A stretch of DNA of 64,000 bases. Origin: Halomonas sp. HAL1. GTDB lineage: Bacteria; Pseudomonadota; Gammaproteobacteria; Pseudomonadales; Halomonadaceae. The stretch lies in assembly GCF_030544485.1 (NCBI RefSeq), contig NZ_CP130610.1, positions 3,968,001 through 4,032,000 on the forward strand. The letters run 5' to 3'. The notes under the pieces are model-generated. The model searched no databases. It had not been told where the DNA came from and saw nothing but the letters and a program-made list of their open reading frames with translations. Shown piece by piece: positions 6,741-15,680 of the stretch; position 1 is the stretch's first letter, and each line of letters starts with the position of its first letter. A program made the translations under genes and the position numbers.

Positions 6741-8132
6741 TCACTCCACCGCCACGACTTTGCCTCGATTCAACAACAGCTTGGGATCCAGTGCGACTTT
6801 CATGCGCTTCATTAAAGCGATCTCCTCGCTGGAGCGGGAAATACTGAGGTAGTCGCGTTTTTCGAGACCAATGCCGTGCTCGGCAGAGATCGAGCCGCCG
6901 TACTCTTTCAGGGGCGAGTAAACCAACTGCTCAACTTGGCGGCGGCTTTGCGAGCTGTCGTCGCGCACCGTGATCATGATGTGCAGGTTGCCATCGCCAA
7001 GATGGCCGAACACGATCATTTTTCCTGTTTGCGGAAACTGCGCCTTGAGGTTTTGCTCCAGGGTATCGACGTACGCGTCCATATGCGGAATCGGCAGGCT
7101 GATATCATAGGAGAACATCGGCTTCAGCTCGTGCACCAGCACTTCGATATCCTCTCGGATCGCCCAGATACCCTGGCGCTGAGCACCGGAACTGGCCAGC
7201 ACGGCATCGGTGATCAAGCCGTCTTCCATCGCCTTTTGCAGAATCTCTGAGAAATGCGCCGCATCCTGGGCGTCATCTAGCCCCAGGGTTTCGATGATCG
7301 CGTAGAAAGGCGAGTCGTCGGCCAACGGGGGCGCGTGCTTGCCGCTCTCGGTGGTCACCAGTTTGTAGTGGCTATTCCATAATGCCTCGAAGGCGCTCAG
7401 GCTATTGGCGAGCTGTTGGGAGACCCTGCGTAACAGCTGGGTCAAGGCATCGAAGGAGGGCACCGCGACCAGGGCGGTTTGTTCGCTGGGCATATGCGGC
7501 TGCAGCCGGAGCACCGCACGGGTGACGATACCCAGCGTGCCTTCGCTACCGATAAATAGCTGTTTGAGGTCGTAGCCAGCGTTATTCTTGAGCATTTTGT
7601 TCAGCGAGCTGACCACGGTGCCGTCGCTGAGTACGGCTTCCAGCCCCAGCACTTGCTGGCGCATCATGCCGTAGCGAATGACCCGTATGCCGCCTGCATT
7701 GGTGGCGATATTGCCGCCAATGGTGCACGAGCCCCGGGCGCCAAGGTCGAGCGGAAACTGCATATCGATCTCCGCCGCGGCTTCCTGCACACGCTGGAGC
7801 GTCACCCCTGCCTGAACCTGAATCGTAGAGCCGACCAGGTCAACCTCTTCGATCTGGTTCATCAGTTCCAGGGAAACCACCAACTCCTCGGGGCTGGCTT
7901 CCCCACCGTGCACAATGCCGGTCATGCCGCCATGGGTCACTACCAACTGGTCGGCCTGGTAGCATAAGGCCATCACCCGGCTGAGCTGCTCGGTATTGCG
8001 GGGCCTGACAATGGCCTTGGCACGACAGGGCGCCCCGGTAAACCAGTCGACGCTACGCTGGGAGACATCTTCACCGAGCAGCACGCCCTCTGGGCCGACT
8101 ACCGCTACTAGGTCGTTAAGCAACTTATCCAT
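6741..8132 (-). CDS. FAD-binding oxidase, GlcD / D-2-hydroxyacid dehydrogenase family
   Basis: The protein has 463 residues with two family domains. The N-terminal FAD_binding_4 (PCMH) domain is at about 35-215, with VVTHGGMTGIVHGG and CTIGGNIATNAGG contacting FAD. The FAD-oxidase C domain is at about 215-460, with the metal-binding VFGHLGDGNLHI and ISAEHGIGLEKR. This family oxidises D-2-hydroxy acids (glycolate, D-lactate, D-2-hydroxyglutarate) to 2-oxo acids and passes electrons to the respiratory chain or another acceptor. There are no glcE or glcF partners, so a single-subunit D-lactate or D-2-hydroxyglutarate type is more likely than glycolate oxidase. It is divergent from the TRAP operon at 8401, suggesting that its substrate is what that system imports. 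Confidence 0.88.
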   Translation of the reverse strand: MDKLLNDLVAVVGPEGVLLGEDVSQRSVDWFTGAPCRAKAIVRPRNTEQLSRVMALCYQADQLVVTHGGMTGIVHGGEASPEELVVSLELMNQIEEVDLVGSTIQVQAGVTLQRVQEAAAEIDMQFPLDLGARGSCTIGGNIATNAGGIRVIRYGMMRQQVLGLEAVLSDGTVVSSLNKMLKNNAGYDLKQLFIGSEGTLGIVTRAVLRLQPHMPSEQTALVAVPSFDALTQLLRRVSQQLANSLSAFEALWNSHYKLVTTESGKHAPPLADDSPFYAIIETLGLDDAQDAAHFSEILQKAMEDGLITDAVLASSGAQRQGIWAIREDIEVLVHELKPMFSYDISLPIPHMDAYVDTLEQNLKAQFPQTGKMIVFGHLGDGNLHIMITVRDDSSQSRRQVEQLVYSPLKEYGGSISAEHGIGLEKRDYLSISRSSEEIALMKRMKVALDPKLLLNRGKVVAVE

Positions 8133-8400
8133 TGGTTATTCCTGTTTTAGCTGGCGTTGCCATGGTTAGTAAGACTTAACCACCGACTAAGCCTTACAAT
8201 TGCCTTCCAAGGCATTTAATCAATCGTAATGCTTGCAGGCTAGCGCTAACCATTACCACTCTCAAGCCCCAGATCTATAAAGATTTTTTGGATTATTATC
8301 GCGAATAGTGGAATGAAAATAAGTAATTTGCCCTGTTAGTTCGATGTGATATAGATGAAGCCCAATAAGATAATAAGAACAGCCACCACTAGGAGATAAT

Positions 8401-9438
8401 GTGAATCACAACGCCCGCTTCATCCCATCTGTTGCATCCTGTAATACAAGCAAATTCAAACAGTTAAACTTGTCATTGCTATGCGCTGGCCTGCTTGGTT
8501 TACCGCTTATGGCCCACGCCGAGGAAATAACGCCTACCAACCTGCGCTTAGCGACCGTGGTAAATACAGAAGATACTTACCATATCGCCGCTGAGCGCTT
8601 TCAGCAGTTAGTCAGCGAACAGACCGACGGCGCGGTCTCTGTCGAGATCTTCCCCAACGCTTCTCTGGGAGACGAGCGCACCATTCTGGAAGGCATGCAG
8701 ATCGGCACTGTCGATATGGGCGTGATCACCAACGGGCCCGTGGCCAACTTCGTTGATGAGTTCTCGGTGTTTGAACTGCCGTTCCTCTTTCCAAGCGCCG
8801 AATCCGCCTACGCCGTGCTGGATGGCGAGATCGGCCAGGAGATATTGGCCAAGTTAGAGAGTGTGAACCTGAAAGGGCTGGCCTTTGCAGAGCGCGGCTT
8901 TCGCAATATCACCAATAGTCAGCACGCGATTAATGCGCCCCAGGATCTCGACGGCCTGACACTGCGCGTCATCGAGAACGAGGTCTATGTGGATACGTTC
9001 CGGGAACTCGGCGCCAATGCCGTGCCCATGGCGTGGACAGAAGCGCTGACCGCCCTGCAACAAGGCACGATTGATGGTCAGGAAAACCCGGTTAACGCCA
9101 TCCATGCCTTTAACCTGGCGGAAACCCAGGACTACCTCACCATGACGCGGCATATCTATGCGCCAGCGATCTTCATTATGAGCTTACCCGCCTGGAACGG
9201 CCTTCAAGAGGAGGTTCAGGAGATCGTACTCGATGCCGCCAGCGAAGCTTCTAGCTATGCCAGAGAACAAAATGCCATCATGGAAGCCGAGCAGTTAGCC
9301 GAACTGGCTGAGGCAGGCATGGAAATTAATGAGTCGCCCGATATCGCCGCCTTCCAGGAAGCCGTTGCGCCAGTGTATGAGAAGTACGGTGACCAGTTCG
9401 GCGACTACCTGCAACGCATCCAGGAGGAAGTGAAGTAA
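8401..9438 (+). CDS. dctP: TRAP transporter substrate-binding protein DctP
   Basis: The protein has 345 residues, starting at GTG 8401 behind TAGGAG. The N-terminal signal sequence is a little long, ending near LLGLPLMAHA. The mature part is a DctP-family periplasmic binding protein with LRVIENEVYVDTFRELGANA and GTIDGQENPV. It is first in a tight dctPQM operon: dctQ starts directly after its stop codon. It captures an anion for Na+-driven import by DctQM, which suits a halophile. The nearby GlcD-type oxidase hints at a 2-hydroxy acid substrate. It is a close paralogue of the orphan dctP at 4659. Confidence 0.93.
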   Translation: MNHNARFIPSVASCNTSKFKQLNLSLLCAGLLGLPLMAHAEEITPTNLRLATVVNTEDTYHIAAERFQQLVSEQTDGAVSVEIFPNASLGDERTILEGMQIGTVDMGVITNGPVANFVDEFSVFELPFLFPSAESAYAVLDGEIGQEILAKLESVNLKGLAFAERGFRNITNSQHAINAPQDLDGLTLRVIENEVYVDTFRELGANAVPMAWTEALTALQQGTIDGQENPVNAIHAFNLAETQDYLTMTRHIYAPAIFIMSLPAWNGLQEEVQEIVLDAASEASSYAREQNAIMEAEQLAELAEAGMEINESPDIAAFQEAVAPVYEKYGDQFGDYLQRIQEEVK

Positions 9439-9963
9439 GTGCCCACTCACACGCATCCATTGGTAACGCTGCTACAGCGTTCTGAACGCTTTCTGGACGC
9501 CATTCTACAGCCCGTGGTCTTTGCGGGCATGGCGGCGCTGATTGGGGTGATTACCCTGCAGATCGTTTCGCGGGTGCTGTTCACCGCTGTCGGCTGGACG
9601 GAAGAGGTCGCCCGCTTTCTGCTGGTGTGGATCACCTTCTTAGCGGGCACTCTGGCATTCCAGCGCGGGCGGCACATCGCCGTCACCTTTGTGGTCGATG
9701 CCCTGCCCGGCCGCCTGCGCCAGCTAGCCCGGCTTGCCGCCCTGCTGATTGTTTTGGCGTTTATGATCGCGCTGATTGTGATCGGCTACCGCTATATGCA
9801 GGTACAAAGCTTTCAGAAATCCGCCTCGCTGCGGCTGTCGATGACCTATGTTTACGCGGTAATGCCAATCTGTGCGGCGATTATGGCCTGGTATGCGCTG
9901 GTCGATATCATCGAGCTGCTGATTAACGGCGAAACCTCCCAACCCCAGGAGGAGTCGCTATGA
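9439..9963 (+). CDS. dctQ: TRAP transporter small permease DctQ
   Basis: The protein has 174 residues from GTG 9439, immediately after the dctP stop. It has four predicted transmembrane helices (about 27-47, 56-74, 97-117 and 138-158), the DctQ topology. The family motif region is GWTEEVARFLLVWITFLAG in helix 2, followed by the conserved RGRHIAV. DctQ forms a membrane complex with DctM and helps dock the binding protein. The gene overlaps dctM by four bases (ATGA), so the two are probably translationally coupled. Confidence 0.92.
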   Translation: MPTHTHPLVTLLQRSERFLDAILQPVVFAGMAALIGVITLQIVSRVLFTAVGWTEEVARFLLVWITFLAGTLAFQRGRHIAVTFVVDALPGRLRQLARLAALLIVLAFMIALIVIGYRYMQVQSFQKSASLRLSMTYVYAVMPICAAIMAWYALVDIIELLINGETSQPQEESL

Positions 9964-11222
9964 CGCTGCTGCTGTTTGGGCTGTTCTTCCTGTTTATGCT
10001 GTTGGGCGTGCCGATTGCCTTTGCCATTGGCGCCAGCACGCTCTATGCGCTCTATCAATCCGGCGTGCCACTGATGGTGGTCACCCAGCAGATGTTCCAG
10101 GGCATCAACTCCTTCGCCCTGGTCGCGATCCCGATGTTTATCCTCGCTGGGGATTTAATGGCCCAGGGTAAGGTGAGCGAGAAGCTGGTCAGCTTTGCGG
10201 ATTCGTTAGTCGGCTTTATGCGTGGCGGGCTTTCCGTGGTCTCCGTGATGGCGGGCATGTTCTTTGCGGCGATCTCCGGCTCAGGTGCGGCCACTACCGC
10301 AGCGGTGGGTTCCAGCCTGGTGCCGGAACTCAAGCGCAAAGGCTACGACCCGGCCTCGGCGGCTAGCTTGATCGCCGCCAGCGGCACCATTGGGGTGGTG
10401 ATCCCGCCCTCGGTGCCAATGATCATCTACGCGGTCATCGCCCAGCAATCCGTTTCCAAGCTTTTCCTGAACGGCTTTTTGCCAGGGCTGGCGATGGGAC
10501 TGGGGTTGATGGCCATTGCGATTGCCCAGGCCTACAAGCGCCAATATCCCAAGGGCACACCGCTGTCGCTGGCCACCATCTGGCATACCTTTAAAGATGC
10601 CAGCTGGGGATTGATGACGCCGGTGATTATCCTCGGTGGTATCTTCTCCGGGATATTCACCCCGTCGGAAGCGGCGGTCGTGGCGGTGAACTACGCCATG
10701 CTGGTGTCACTGTTTGTGTACCGTGACCTTAACCTGCCGCAGATTTACAAGCTGCTGATTCGTTCGGCGATGACCACTGCGGTGATCATGCTGGTGATTG
10801 CCATGTCGGCGGTGCTGAGCTGGACGCTCTCCAGTTGGCAGGTGCCGGGGGCGATTGCCCAGGCCGTACTGTCGCTGTCAACCAACCCTTACGTGATTAT
10901 GCTGCTGATCGTGGGGATTATTCTGCTCACCGGGGTGTTTATTGAGACCGCCAGTGCGCTGATTATCCTCACCCCAGTGCTGCTACCGCTGGTGCTGCAA
11001 CTGGGGATTGATCCGATTCACTTTGGCTTGATTATCGTGGTGGGGCTCTCCATCGGCATGATTACCCCGCCGGTGGCGATCAACCTCTATGTGGCCTCCT
11101 CGATCACCCAGCTACCGCTGGAGCGGATTACCCGCGCCATCATTCCTTACCTGCTGGGGCTGATCGGGGTGCTGCTGTTAGTGGTTTACGTGCCGATTAT
11201 GTTTGGCTGGTCTGGCAATTAA
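9960..11222 (+). CDS. dctM: TRAP transporter large permease DctM
   Basis: The protein has 420 residues and is almost entirely hydrophobic, with about 12 membrane segments typical of DctM in the ion transporter superfamily. Conserved stretches include FAAISGSGAATTAAVGS near residue 100, IAASGTIGVVIPPSVPMIIY near 140, and a C-terminal VGLSIGMITPPVAINLYV. It is the Na+-coupled transport subunit of the 8.4-11.2 kb system. It ends the operon, and no obvious terminator hairpin follows in the next 100 bases. Confidence 0.94.
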   Translation: MTLLLFGLFFLFMLLGVPIAFAIGASTLYALYQSGVPLMVVTQQMFQGINSFALVAIPMFILAGDLMAQGKVSEKLVSFADSLVGFMRGGLSVVSVMAGMFFAAISGSGAATTAAVGSSLVPELKRKGYDPASAASLIAASGTIGVVIPPSVPMIIYAVIAQQSVSKLFLNGFLPGLAMGLGLMAIAIAQAYKRQYPKGTPLSLATIWHTFKDASWGLMTPVIILGGIFSGIFTPSEAAVVAVNYAMLVSLFVYRDLNLPQIYKLLIRSAMTTAVIMLVIAMSAVLSWTLSSWQVPGAIAQAVLSLSTNPYVIMLLIVGIILLTGVFIETASALIILTPVLLPLVLQLGIDPIHFGLIIVVGLSIGMITPPVAINLYVASSITQLPLERITRAIIPYLLGLIGVLLLVVYVPIMFGWSGN

Positions 11223-11703
11223 CCACACTGTCTAAGCATCGCTCGAACGACTGGCCAGAATCCTAACTTCTTGTGCCACCACGGCAAAGCCACGGCCATG
11301 CAGAAGGGTTTAGCGTATAGACTAAGTATATGTCGACTTAAAGTGTGTCAACTTTAACCACTTTTTGGTTGTTTTTGCTTTATAGGCAGCTATTTAGCTA
11401 AATAACTAACGATACATAACCTAGGTTAAGGTAAAAACACACTAATCCATTCATGGTGGGGGAGTGGTGGCCAGGGATGGCCCGTTTTAGCAAGACGCTA
11501 ACACATGTTCTTCGGTTGCCTTGATCTTTCTACCGCCTGATCAGGGCGACCTTTTTATTGCTAATGTCTTTTTTTCCCTTCTCTTAATAACCTCGTTATC
11601 GACTCTCGATCTGACATTTCCTGACGTCCTTGTGATTTGCGCTTGTTACTTGCTATCGCCAGCAGCGTATCATGGCGCTAGTACACAAGGAGTATGGCAA
11701 GCC
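11223..11703. other. intergenic region before the BrkB-family gene
   Basis: This 481-base stretch has no convincing gene. An in-frame extension of the BrkB-family ORF back to TTG 11521 is possible but lacks a ribosome site. It is A+T-rich in the middle and contains two exact palindromes, TATTTAGCTAAATA (11391-11404) and AACCTAGGTT (11418-11427). A short hairpin GGCCA-GGGA-TGGCC lies at 11469-11482. These could be operator or promoter elements for the downstream gene, but nothing specific is recognised. Confidence 0.5.
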
Positions 11704-12630
11704 ATGATTCGTAATTCCTCTCTGTTTAACGCGGCCTTGCTCCTGCTTCCTCAGTTGGCTCATTTTTCCTGGCGCGTACTTCGTAATTTTCTGAAAAACC
11801 ACGGCGTTCTGCTGGCAGGCGGGGTGGGCTACAATATTTTGCTCTCCATCGTGCCGTTATTTGCTGTACTGGTGGTGCTGTTAACTCAAGTCGTTGATCA
11901 GCAGCATCTTCTCAATGTGCTCGCTATCCAGGCCCGGCATATGGCTCCCGCCCACGCCGAGGTATTGCTTGAGGCCGTGCGCAGCCTGCTCGATTCGCGC
12001 GATGTCATCGGCATTCTGAGCTTTCCTGTTCTATTACTGTTCAGCTCCTTTGCCTTTCGCATGCTGGAAGACGCCTTGGCGATCATTTTTCATGCACCGG
12101 AGAGCCCGCACATCAAGCGCCGTGTCTGGGTGTCAGTGATGCTGCCTTATGCCTTTATGGTGGTACTGGGGGCAGGCTTGATGGCGCTGACGCTCGTGGT
12201 CACCCTGGCCAGTTCACTCAATACGCTGGTCTTTTTAATATTCGAGCGCGAGCTGCCGTTGGCGAGCTTTTCAGAACCCGTGCTGAACCTAGCCAGTTTC
12301 ATTGGGGTTTTCCTGCTCTTTAGCGCTATTTATAAAGTGCTGCCGGTGGTGCGTATCGCCTTACGCCGTGCGGTAGTGGGTGGTTTTGTGGCAGCGCTAC
12401 TCTGGGAAGGCGTACGGCTGTTACTGGTCTACTATTTTGCCAATCTATCGTTCGTAAACGCCGTTTACGGCTCGCTGGCAACACTGGTGATCGTGCTAAT
12501 TAGCTTGGAAGTAGGCGCCATTATTTTACTGCTGGGCGCCCAGGTGATCGCCGAATTGGAACGCAACTCGCGCCTTGGCCTAGCCTGGCATCTCGACCCT
12601 AGCCGCCAGCCTATTACGCGGGTTGAATGA
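11704..12630 (+). CDS. YihY/BrkB-family inner-membrane protein
   Basis: The protein has 308 residues from ATG 11704, preceded by AAGGAG. It shows the BrkB/YihY pattern: an N-terminal GVGYNILLSIVPLFAVLVVL helix, a conserved FAFRMLEDALAIIF, and four or five further membrane spans to about 285. The C-terminal span region carries FVNAVYGSLATLVIVLISLE, highly characteristic of this family. Members were once annotated as ribonuclease BN, but that activity belongs to another protein. Their real function is unclear; an envelope or transport role has been suggested. It is convergent with the GntR gene, so it is probably monocistronic. Confidence 0.88.
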   Translation: MIRNSSLFNAALLLLPQLAHFSWRVLRNFLKNHGVLLAGGVGYNILLSIVPLFAVLVVLLTQVVDQQHLLNVLAIQARHMAPAHAEVLLEAVRSLLDSRDVIGILSFPVLLLFSSFAFRMLEDALAIIFHAPESPHIKRRVWVSVMLPYAFMVVLGAGLMALTLVVTLASSLNTLVFLIFERELPLASFSEPVLNLASFIGVFLLFSAIYKVLPVVRIALRRAVVGGFVAALLWEGVRLLLVYYFANLSFVNAVYGSLATLVIVLISLEVGAIILLLGAQVIAELERNSRLGLAWHLDPSRQPITRVE

Positions 12631-12700
12631 GCAACCTGGGGCGGCTGACGCTCCCTGCGCGTACTGGCGTTATGGTAAAAAGACAGCCAAACGACGTGGC

Positions 12701-12726
12701 AAAAAGCCCTCAAATCAAAAGGGCTT
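12701..12726 (-). terminator. terminator at the end of the GntR gene
   Basis: On the minus strand, AAGCCC and GGGCTT arms enclose an A/T-rich loop and are followed by TTTGCC. The hairpin overlaps the last codons of the GntR gene and lies between the two convergent genes. Confidence 0.5.
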
Positions 12727-13422
12727 AATATTAATATCAAGATAAGAAGGGGCAAGGTCCCGCTCAAGCGGCACGAACATCTCTTCCATAAAATCCATCA
12801 GCAAATGCGTCGCTTTTAATGCATTAGGAGTGTCACGCTCAATGATCGCATCGAGCATATTGATGTGCATCTGGATATTTTCCTGCACGGTGCGCTCACT
12901 CCCCAGGTGGCTCTGATAAAGATACCCCAACCGCCGAAACGTCGTGTGAAGTGGCCGCAATGTCCGTTCCACAAAGGGTTCGTCGGCAGCCTCCAACAGT
13001 AATTGATCCATCCGCTTATCGAGCTCATTGAAGGGGCGAATATCACTGCCTGACTTTAATTCTCGAAGCATGCGGGCTAGTTGGTTCAACTGACTTCTTA
13101 CCAAACCACTGGCGTTATCAATGGCCAGTTCAACGACAAAACTCTCAATATCGCGCCGAATTCTTAACAACCGGCGTTCGCGATGCAAGTCAATGGGCGT
13201 AATCTTTACCCCGCGCCCAGCGCGTACTTCCAAAAGGGTGTCGTCCGAAAGCTTGCGAATCGCTTCAAGCACTGGGGTGCGGCCCAGCGACACCCGCTCC
13301 TGCAAGTCGGCCATTGTCATGGTCTCACCGGGCTTGAGCTCCATGTGAGCGATTAATGACTCAATTCTCTCGTAAGCCTGTTCTCCTTGGGACATCCCGT
13401 AAGACGATGTTTTAGTGACCAT
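12715..13422 (-). CDS. GntR-family transcriptional regulator (FCD subfamily)
   Basis: The protein has 235 residues from ATG 13422; in-frame starts at 13470 and 13395 are possible. An N-terminal winged helix (about 10-75, with MADLQERVSLGRTPVLEAIR and LEVRAGRGVKITPI) is the GntR signature. The rest is an all-helical FCD effector domain (RRDIESFVVELA, FNELDKRMDQLLLEAAD, HINMLDAIIERD). It is divergent from the idnO-like dehydrogenase and TRAP genes, which it probably controls. A GGTATATACC palindrome at 13481-13490, just upstream of its start, resembles FadR/UxuR-type operators and is a likely site for regulation of both directions. Confidence 0.88.
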   Translation of the reverse strand: MVTKTSSYGMSQGEQAYERIESLIAHMELKPGETMTMADLQERVSLGRTPVLEAIRKLSDDTLLEVRAGRGVKITPIDLHRERRLLRIRRDIESFVVELAIDNASGLVRSQLNQLARMLRELKSGSDIRPFNELDKRMDQLLLEAADEPFVERTLRPLHTTFRRLGYLYQSHLGSERTVQENIQMHINMLDAIIERDTPNALKATHLLMDFMEEMFVPLERDLAPSYLDINIKPF

Positions 13423-13470
13423 TATTTTGTAATCCCAATAAATTAGTGCCTTATTAGACATAAGTATCAT

Positions 13471-13490
13471 GGTATATCAAGGTATATACC
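13471..13490. promoter_or_regulatory. candidate GntR operator
   Basis: The exact palindrome GGTATATACC (13481-13490) is preceded by a half copy, GGTATATCAA (13471-13480). The UxuR/ExuR subgroup of GntR-FCD regulators binds TTGGTATACCAA-like palindromes, and the minus strand here reads TTGGTATATACCTTGATATACC. Its position between the regulator and the divergent catabolic genes supports an operator role. Confidence 0.5.
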
Positions 13491-13758
13491 AATATATTTA
13501 TATATCAGAACACATGTGATGGATACGTCAATAACGCTTAAGTAGCGCATCACTTGATTGTTTATTTAATGTTTCCTTAAAAAATAAGTTTTCAATAAAG
13601 GTGGAAGCAGAGTCTTGTGACTAACATATCTTTAACGCTGTTTACTTGTAGCTTTCGCCGCAACGTTAATAGCCTTCAAAAAAACGCTTAATTCACTCTA
13701 GAAAGTAGCTAAACCCTAAAATTCTTTTCACACAACAATGATACAAGAGGTGAGAAAG
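13491..13758. other. intergenic region between the GntR gene and the dehydrogenase
   Basis: This is an A+T-rich divergent spacer with no gene. Beyond the palindrome at its left end I see only generic A/T-rich promoter-like sequence, and a ribosome-binding site GAGGTGAG before the ATG at 13759. Confidence 0.45.
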
Positions 13759-14523
13759 ATGACCTTGTTCGATCTAACAGGCCGCACGGCACTTATTACC
13801 GGTTCATCGGGTGGTCTGGGGCTCGCAATGGCCCGCGGATTGGCTCAGTCGGGCGCTCAAATCATTATTCATGGTCGTAATCGCGACAAACTCGAAGCAG
13901 CGCGTGATGCCCTTTCAGAGGAAGGCCATAGCGTATTGACCACATCGTTCGATATTACCGACGAAGCTGCCATTGAGCAGGCGCTTGCAGCGCTTGATGC
14001 CGATGGCGTCACTATCGACATCCTGGTCAATAACGCTGGCATGCAGCTTCGTCGCCCGTTGGTCGAGCTCGAACGCGACCAGTGGGACACCGTAATCAAC
14101 ACGAACCTGACCAGTACCTTCCTGCTGGGTCGCAACGTTGCCCGTCAAATGATTGCGCGCGGCAAGGGCGGCAAAATCATCAATATCGGCTCACTGATGA
14201 GCTCAGTGGCACGTCCAACCGTGGGCGCTTATACGGCGTCCAAGGGCGGCGTGCGTTTGTTGACTCAATCCATGGCTGCGGAGTGGGCTGAACATAACAT
14301 TCAGACCAATGCCATCGGCCCAGGTTACATGATCACGGAAATGACCCAGCCACTGGTCGATGATCCGAAATTCAATGACTGGATCGTTGGCCGCACCCCT
14401 TCCAAGCGCTGGGGTGTTCCCGAGGATCTCGTCGGCACGGTGGTCTACTTGGCATCCTCGGCGTCGAGCTACGTAAATGGCCAGATCATTTACGTCGACG
14501 GCGGCATGCTGGCCGTTCTTTAA
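13759..14523 (+). CDS. SDR dehydrogenase, gluconate 5-dehydrogenase (IdnO)-like
   Basis: The protein has 254 residues from ATG 13759 behind GAGGTGAGAAAG; an ATG seven codons upstream lacks a site. It is a classical short-chain dehydrogenase: TGSSGGLGLAMA at about 13-24 binds NAD(P), NNAG is at about 90, and the catalytic Ser (NIGSLMSS) and YTASK follow. The ending YVDGGMLAVL closely resembles E. coli IdnO and gluconate 5-dehydrogenases, which interconvert gluconate and 5-ketogluconate. It lies upstream of a TRAP system and is divergent from a GntR regulator, so a sugar-acid catabolic cluster is likely. The exact substrate is not certain. Confidence 0.82.
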   Translation: MTLFDLTGRTALITGSSGGLGLAMARGLAQSGAQIIIHGRNRDKLEAARDALSEEGHSVLTTSFDITDEAAIEQALAALDADGVTIDILVNNAGMQLRRPLVELERDQWDTVINTNLTSTFLLGRNVARQMIARGKGGKIINIGSLMSSVARPTVGAYTASKGGVRLLTQSMAAEWAEHNIQTNAIGPGYMITEMTQPLVDDPKFNDWIVGRTPSKRWGVPEDLVGTVVYLASSASSYVNGQIIYVDGGMLAVL

Positions 14524-14606
14524 CGGCAATTTAAAACCCGAGAAAGACAACCACACCGGTATGACCGGATGAACGACCTATATAACAACATACAAGGACT
14601 AGGCTC

Positions 14607-15599
14607 ATGCAACTCAAACACGCTTTAACCACAACACCCGCTGTGCTGACGGCATTGGCGCTCGCCATCAGCAGCACGTCCGTTCTAGCAGCAGATTACA
14701 ATGCCAAGCTCTCGCTAGATGTGCCGGAAGGCAATACCAAGTATGTAGCGGCGCAGCAGTTTGCCGATCTGGTGCGTGAACGCACAGACAATAATGTCGA
14801 TATCCAGCTGTTCGCCAACAGCGTGCTGGGCGGAGAAAGCGAATCTGCCGAAGGCATCCGATTGGGCTCGGTACAGATGGGCATCATCACCAGCTCTGTA
14901 CTGACCTCTTGGATTCCCGAGGTTCAAGTGCTCGATCTGCCTTATTTGATCGATGGCGAGGAGCAGGCGACAGCACTCAGCGAACCATTGACCGAAGAAC
15001 TCTCAGCCAACTTTGAAGAACAGGGATTCCATCTGCTTGGCTTCTCCGTCAATGGTATCCGTCAGTTGATGAGCAGTTTCCCGATTGATTCGATTGACGA
15101 TATCCAGGGCAAGAAGATGCGCGTCATCCAGAGCCCGTTGCACGTCGACGCCTGGAAAGCAGCTGGCGCCAACCCAACGCCAGTTCCCGCACCTGAAATC
15201 TATAACTCCATGCAGACGGGGGTTATCGACTTCTTTGATAACACTGCGACTAACTATCTGACCAACCGCTTCTATGAAGTGGCTCCGTACTATGTGAAAA
15301 CCGATCACATCTTCGCCATGGGTACCTGGGTAGTGTCACAGAACTGGTGGGAGCGTCTGCCTGACGACTACCAGGAGGTGATCACTGAGGCGGCACTGGA
15401 GGTTCAGGCAGAGCTACCCGCAATGCGTAAGAGTGACGACCAGGCGGCACTGGATGAAACCGTTGCCGACGGTGCAACGATCATCGAAATCGAAGACAAA
15501 GGGCCATGGCAAGAAGCTATGAAGCCAATCCGCGACGAATATGTTGAAAAAATCCCGAATGGCGAAGCACTTGTTTCGCTGATCGAAAACGCGGAATAA
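14607..15599 (+). CDS. dctP: TRAP transporter substrate-binding protein DctP (sugar-acid type)
   Basis: The protein has 330 residues with a signal peptide ending near SSTSVLAADY and an AAGGACTAGGC ribosome site. It is a DctP-family periplasmic binding protein, clearly distinct from the two dctP genes at 4.6 and 8.4 kb. Family landmarks are GKKMRVIQSPLHVDAWKAAG and the following GVIDFFDN, where the other copies have GTIDGQEN. It follows the IdnO-like gene with an 83-base gap and precedes a fused permease. With the GntR regulator and dehydrogenase it suggests uptake of a sugar acid such as gluconate, idonate or a uronate, which is inference. Confidence 0.9.
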   Translation: MQLKHALTTTPAVLTALALAISSTSVLAADYNAKLSLDVPEGNTKYVAAQQFADLVRERTDNNVDIQLFANSVLGGESESAEGIRLGSVQMGIITSSVLTSWIPEVQVLDLPYLIDGEEQATALSEPLTEELSANFEEQGFHLLGFSVNGIRQLMSSFPIDSIDDIQGKKMRVIQSPLHVDAWKAAGANPTPVPAPEIYNSMQTGVIDFFDNTATNYLTNRFYEVAPYYVKTDHIFAMGTWVVSQNWWERLPDDYQEVITEAALEVQAELPAMRKSDDQAALDETVADGATIIEIEDKGPWQEAMKPIRDEYVEKIPNGEALVSLIENAE

Positions 15600-15608
15600 C
15601 AACCCTGT

Positions 15609-15633
15609 CGGCCCCACCGCTACGGTGGGGCCG
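15609..15633 (+). terminator. strong hairpin between dctP and dctQM
   Basis: An exact 11-bp stem CGGCCCCACCG / CGGTGGGGCCG with a CTA loop is followed by AGTGTTTGTT. Hairpins after binding-protein genes often stabilise the upstream mRNA or partly terminate, giving more binding protein than permease. A similar role is likely here. Confidence 0.75.
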
Positions 15634-15680
15634 AGTGTTTGTTGCGTCTTCACTGGCGCCGCCCTTCTGGAGCGTATCGG

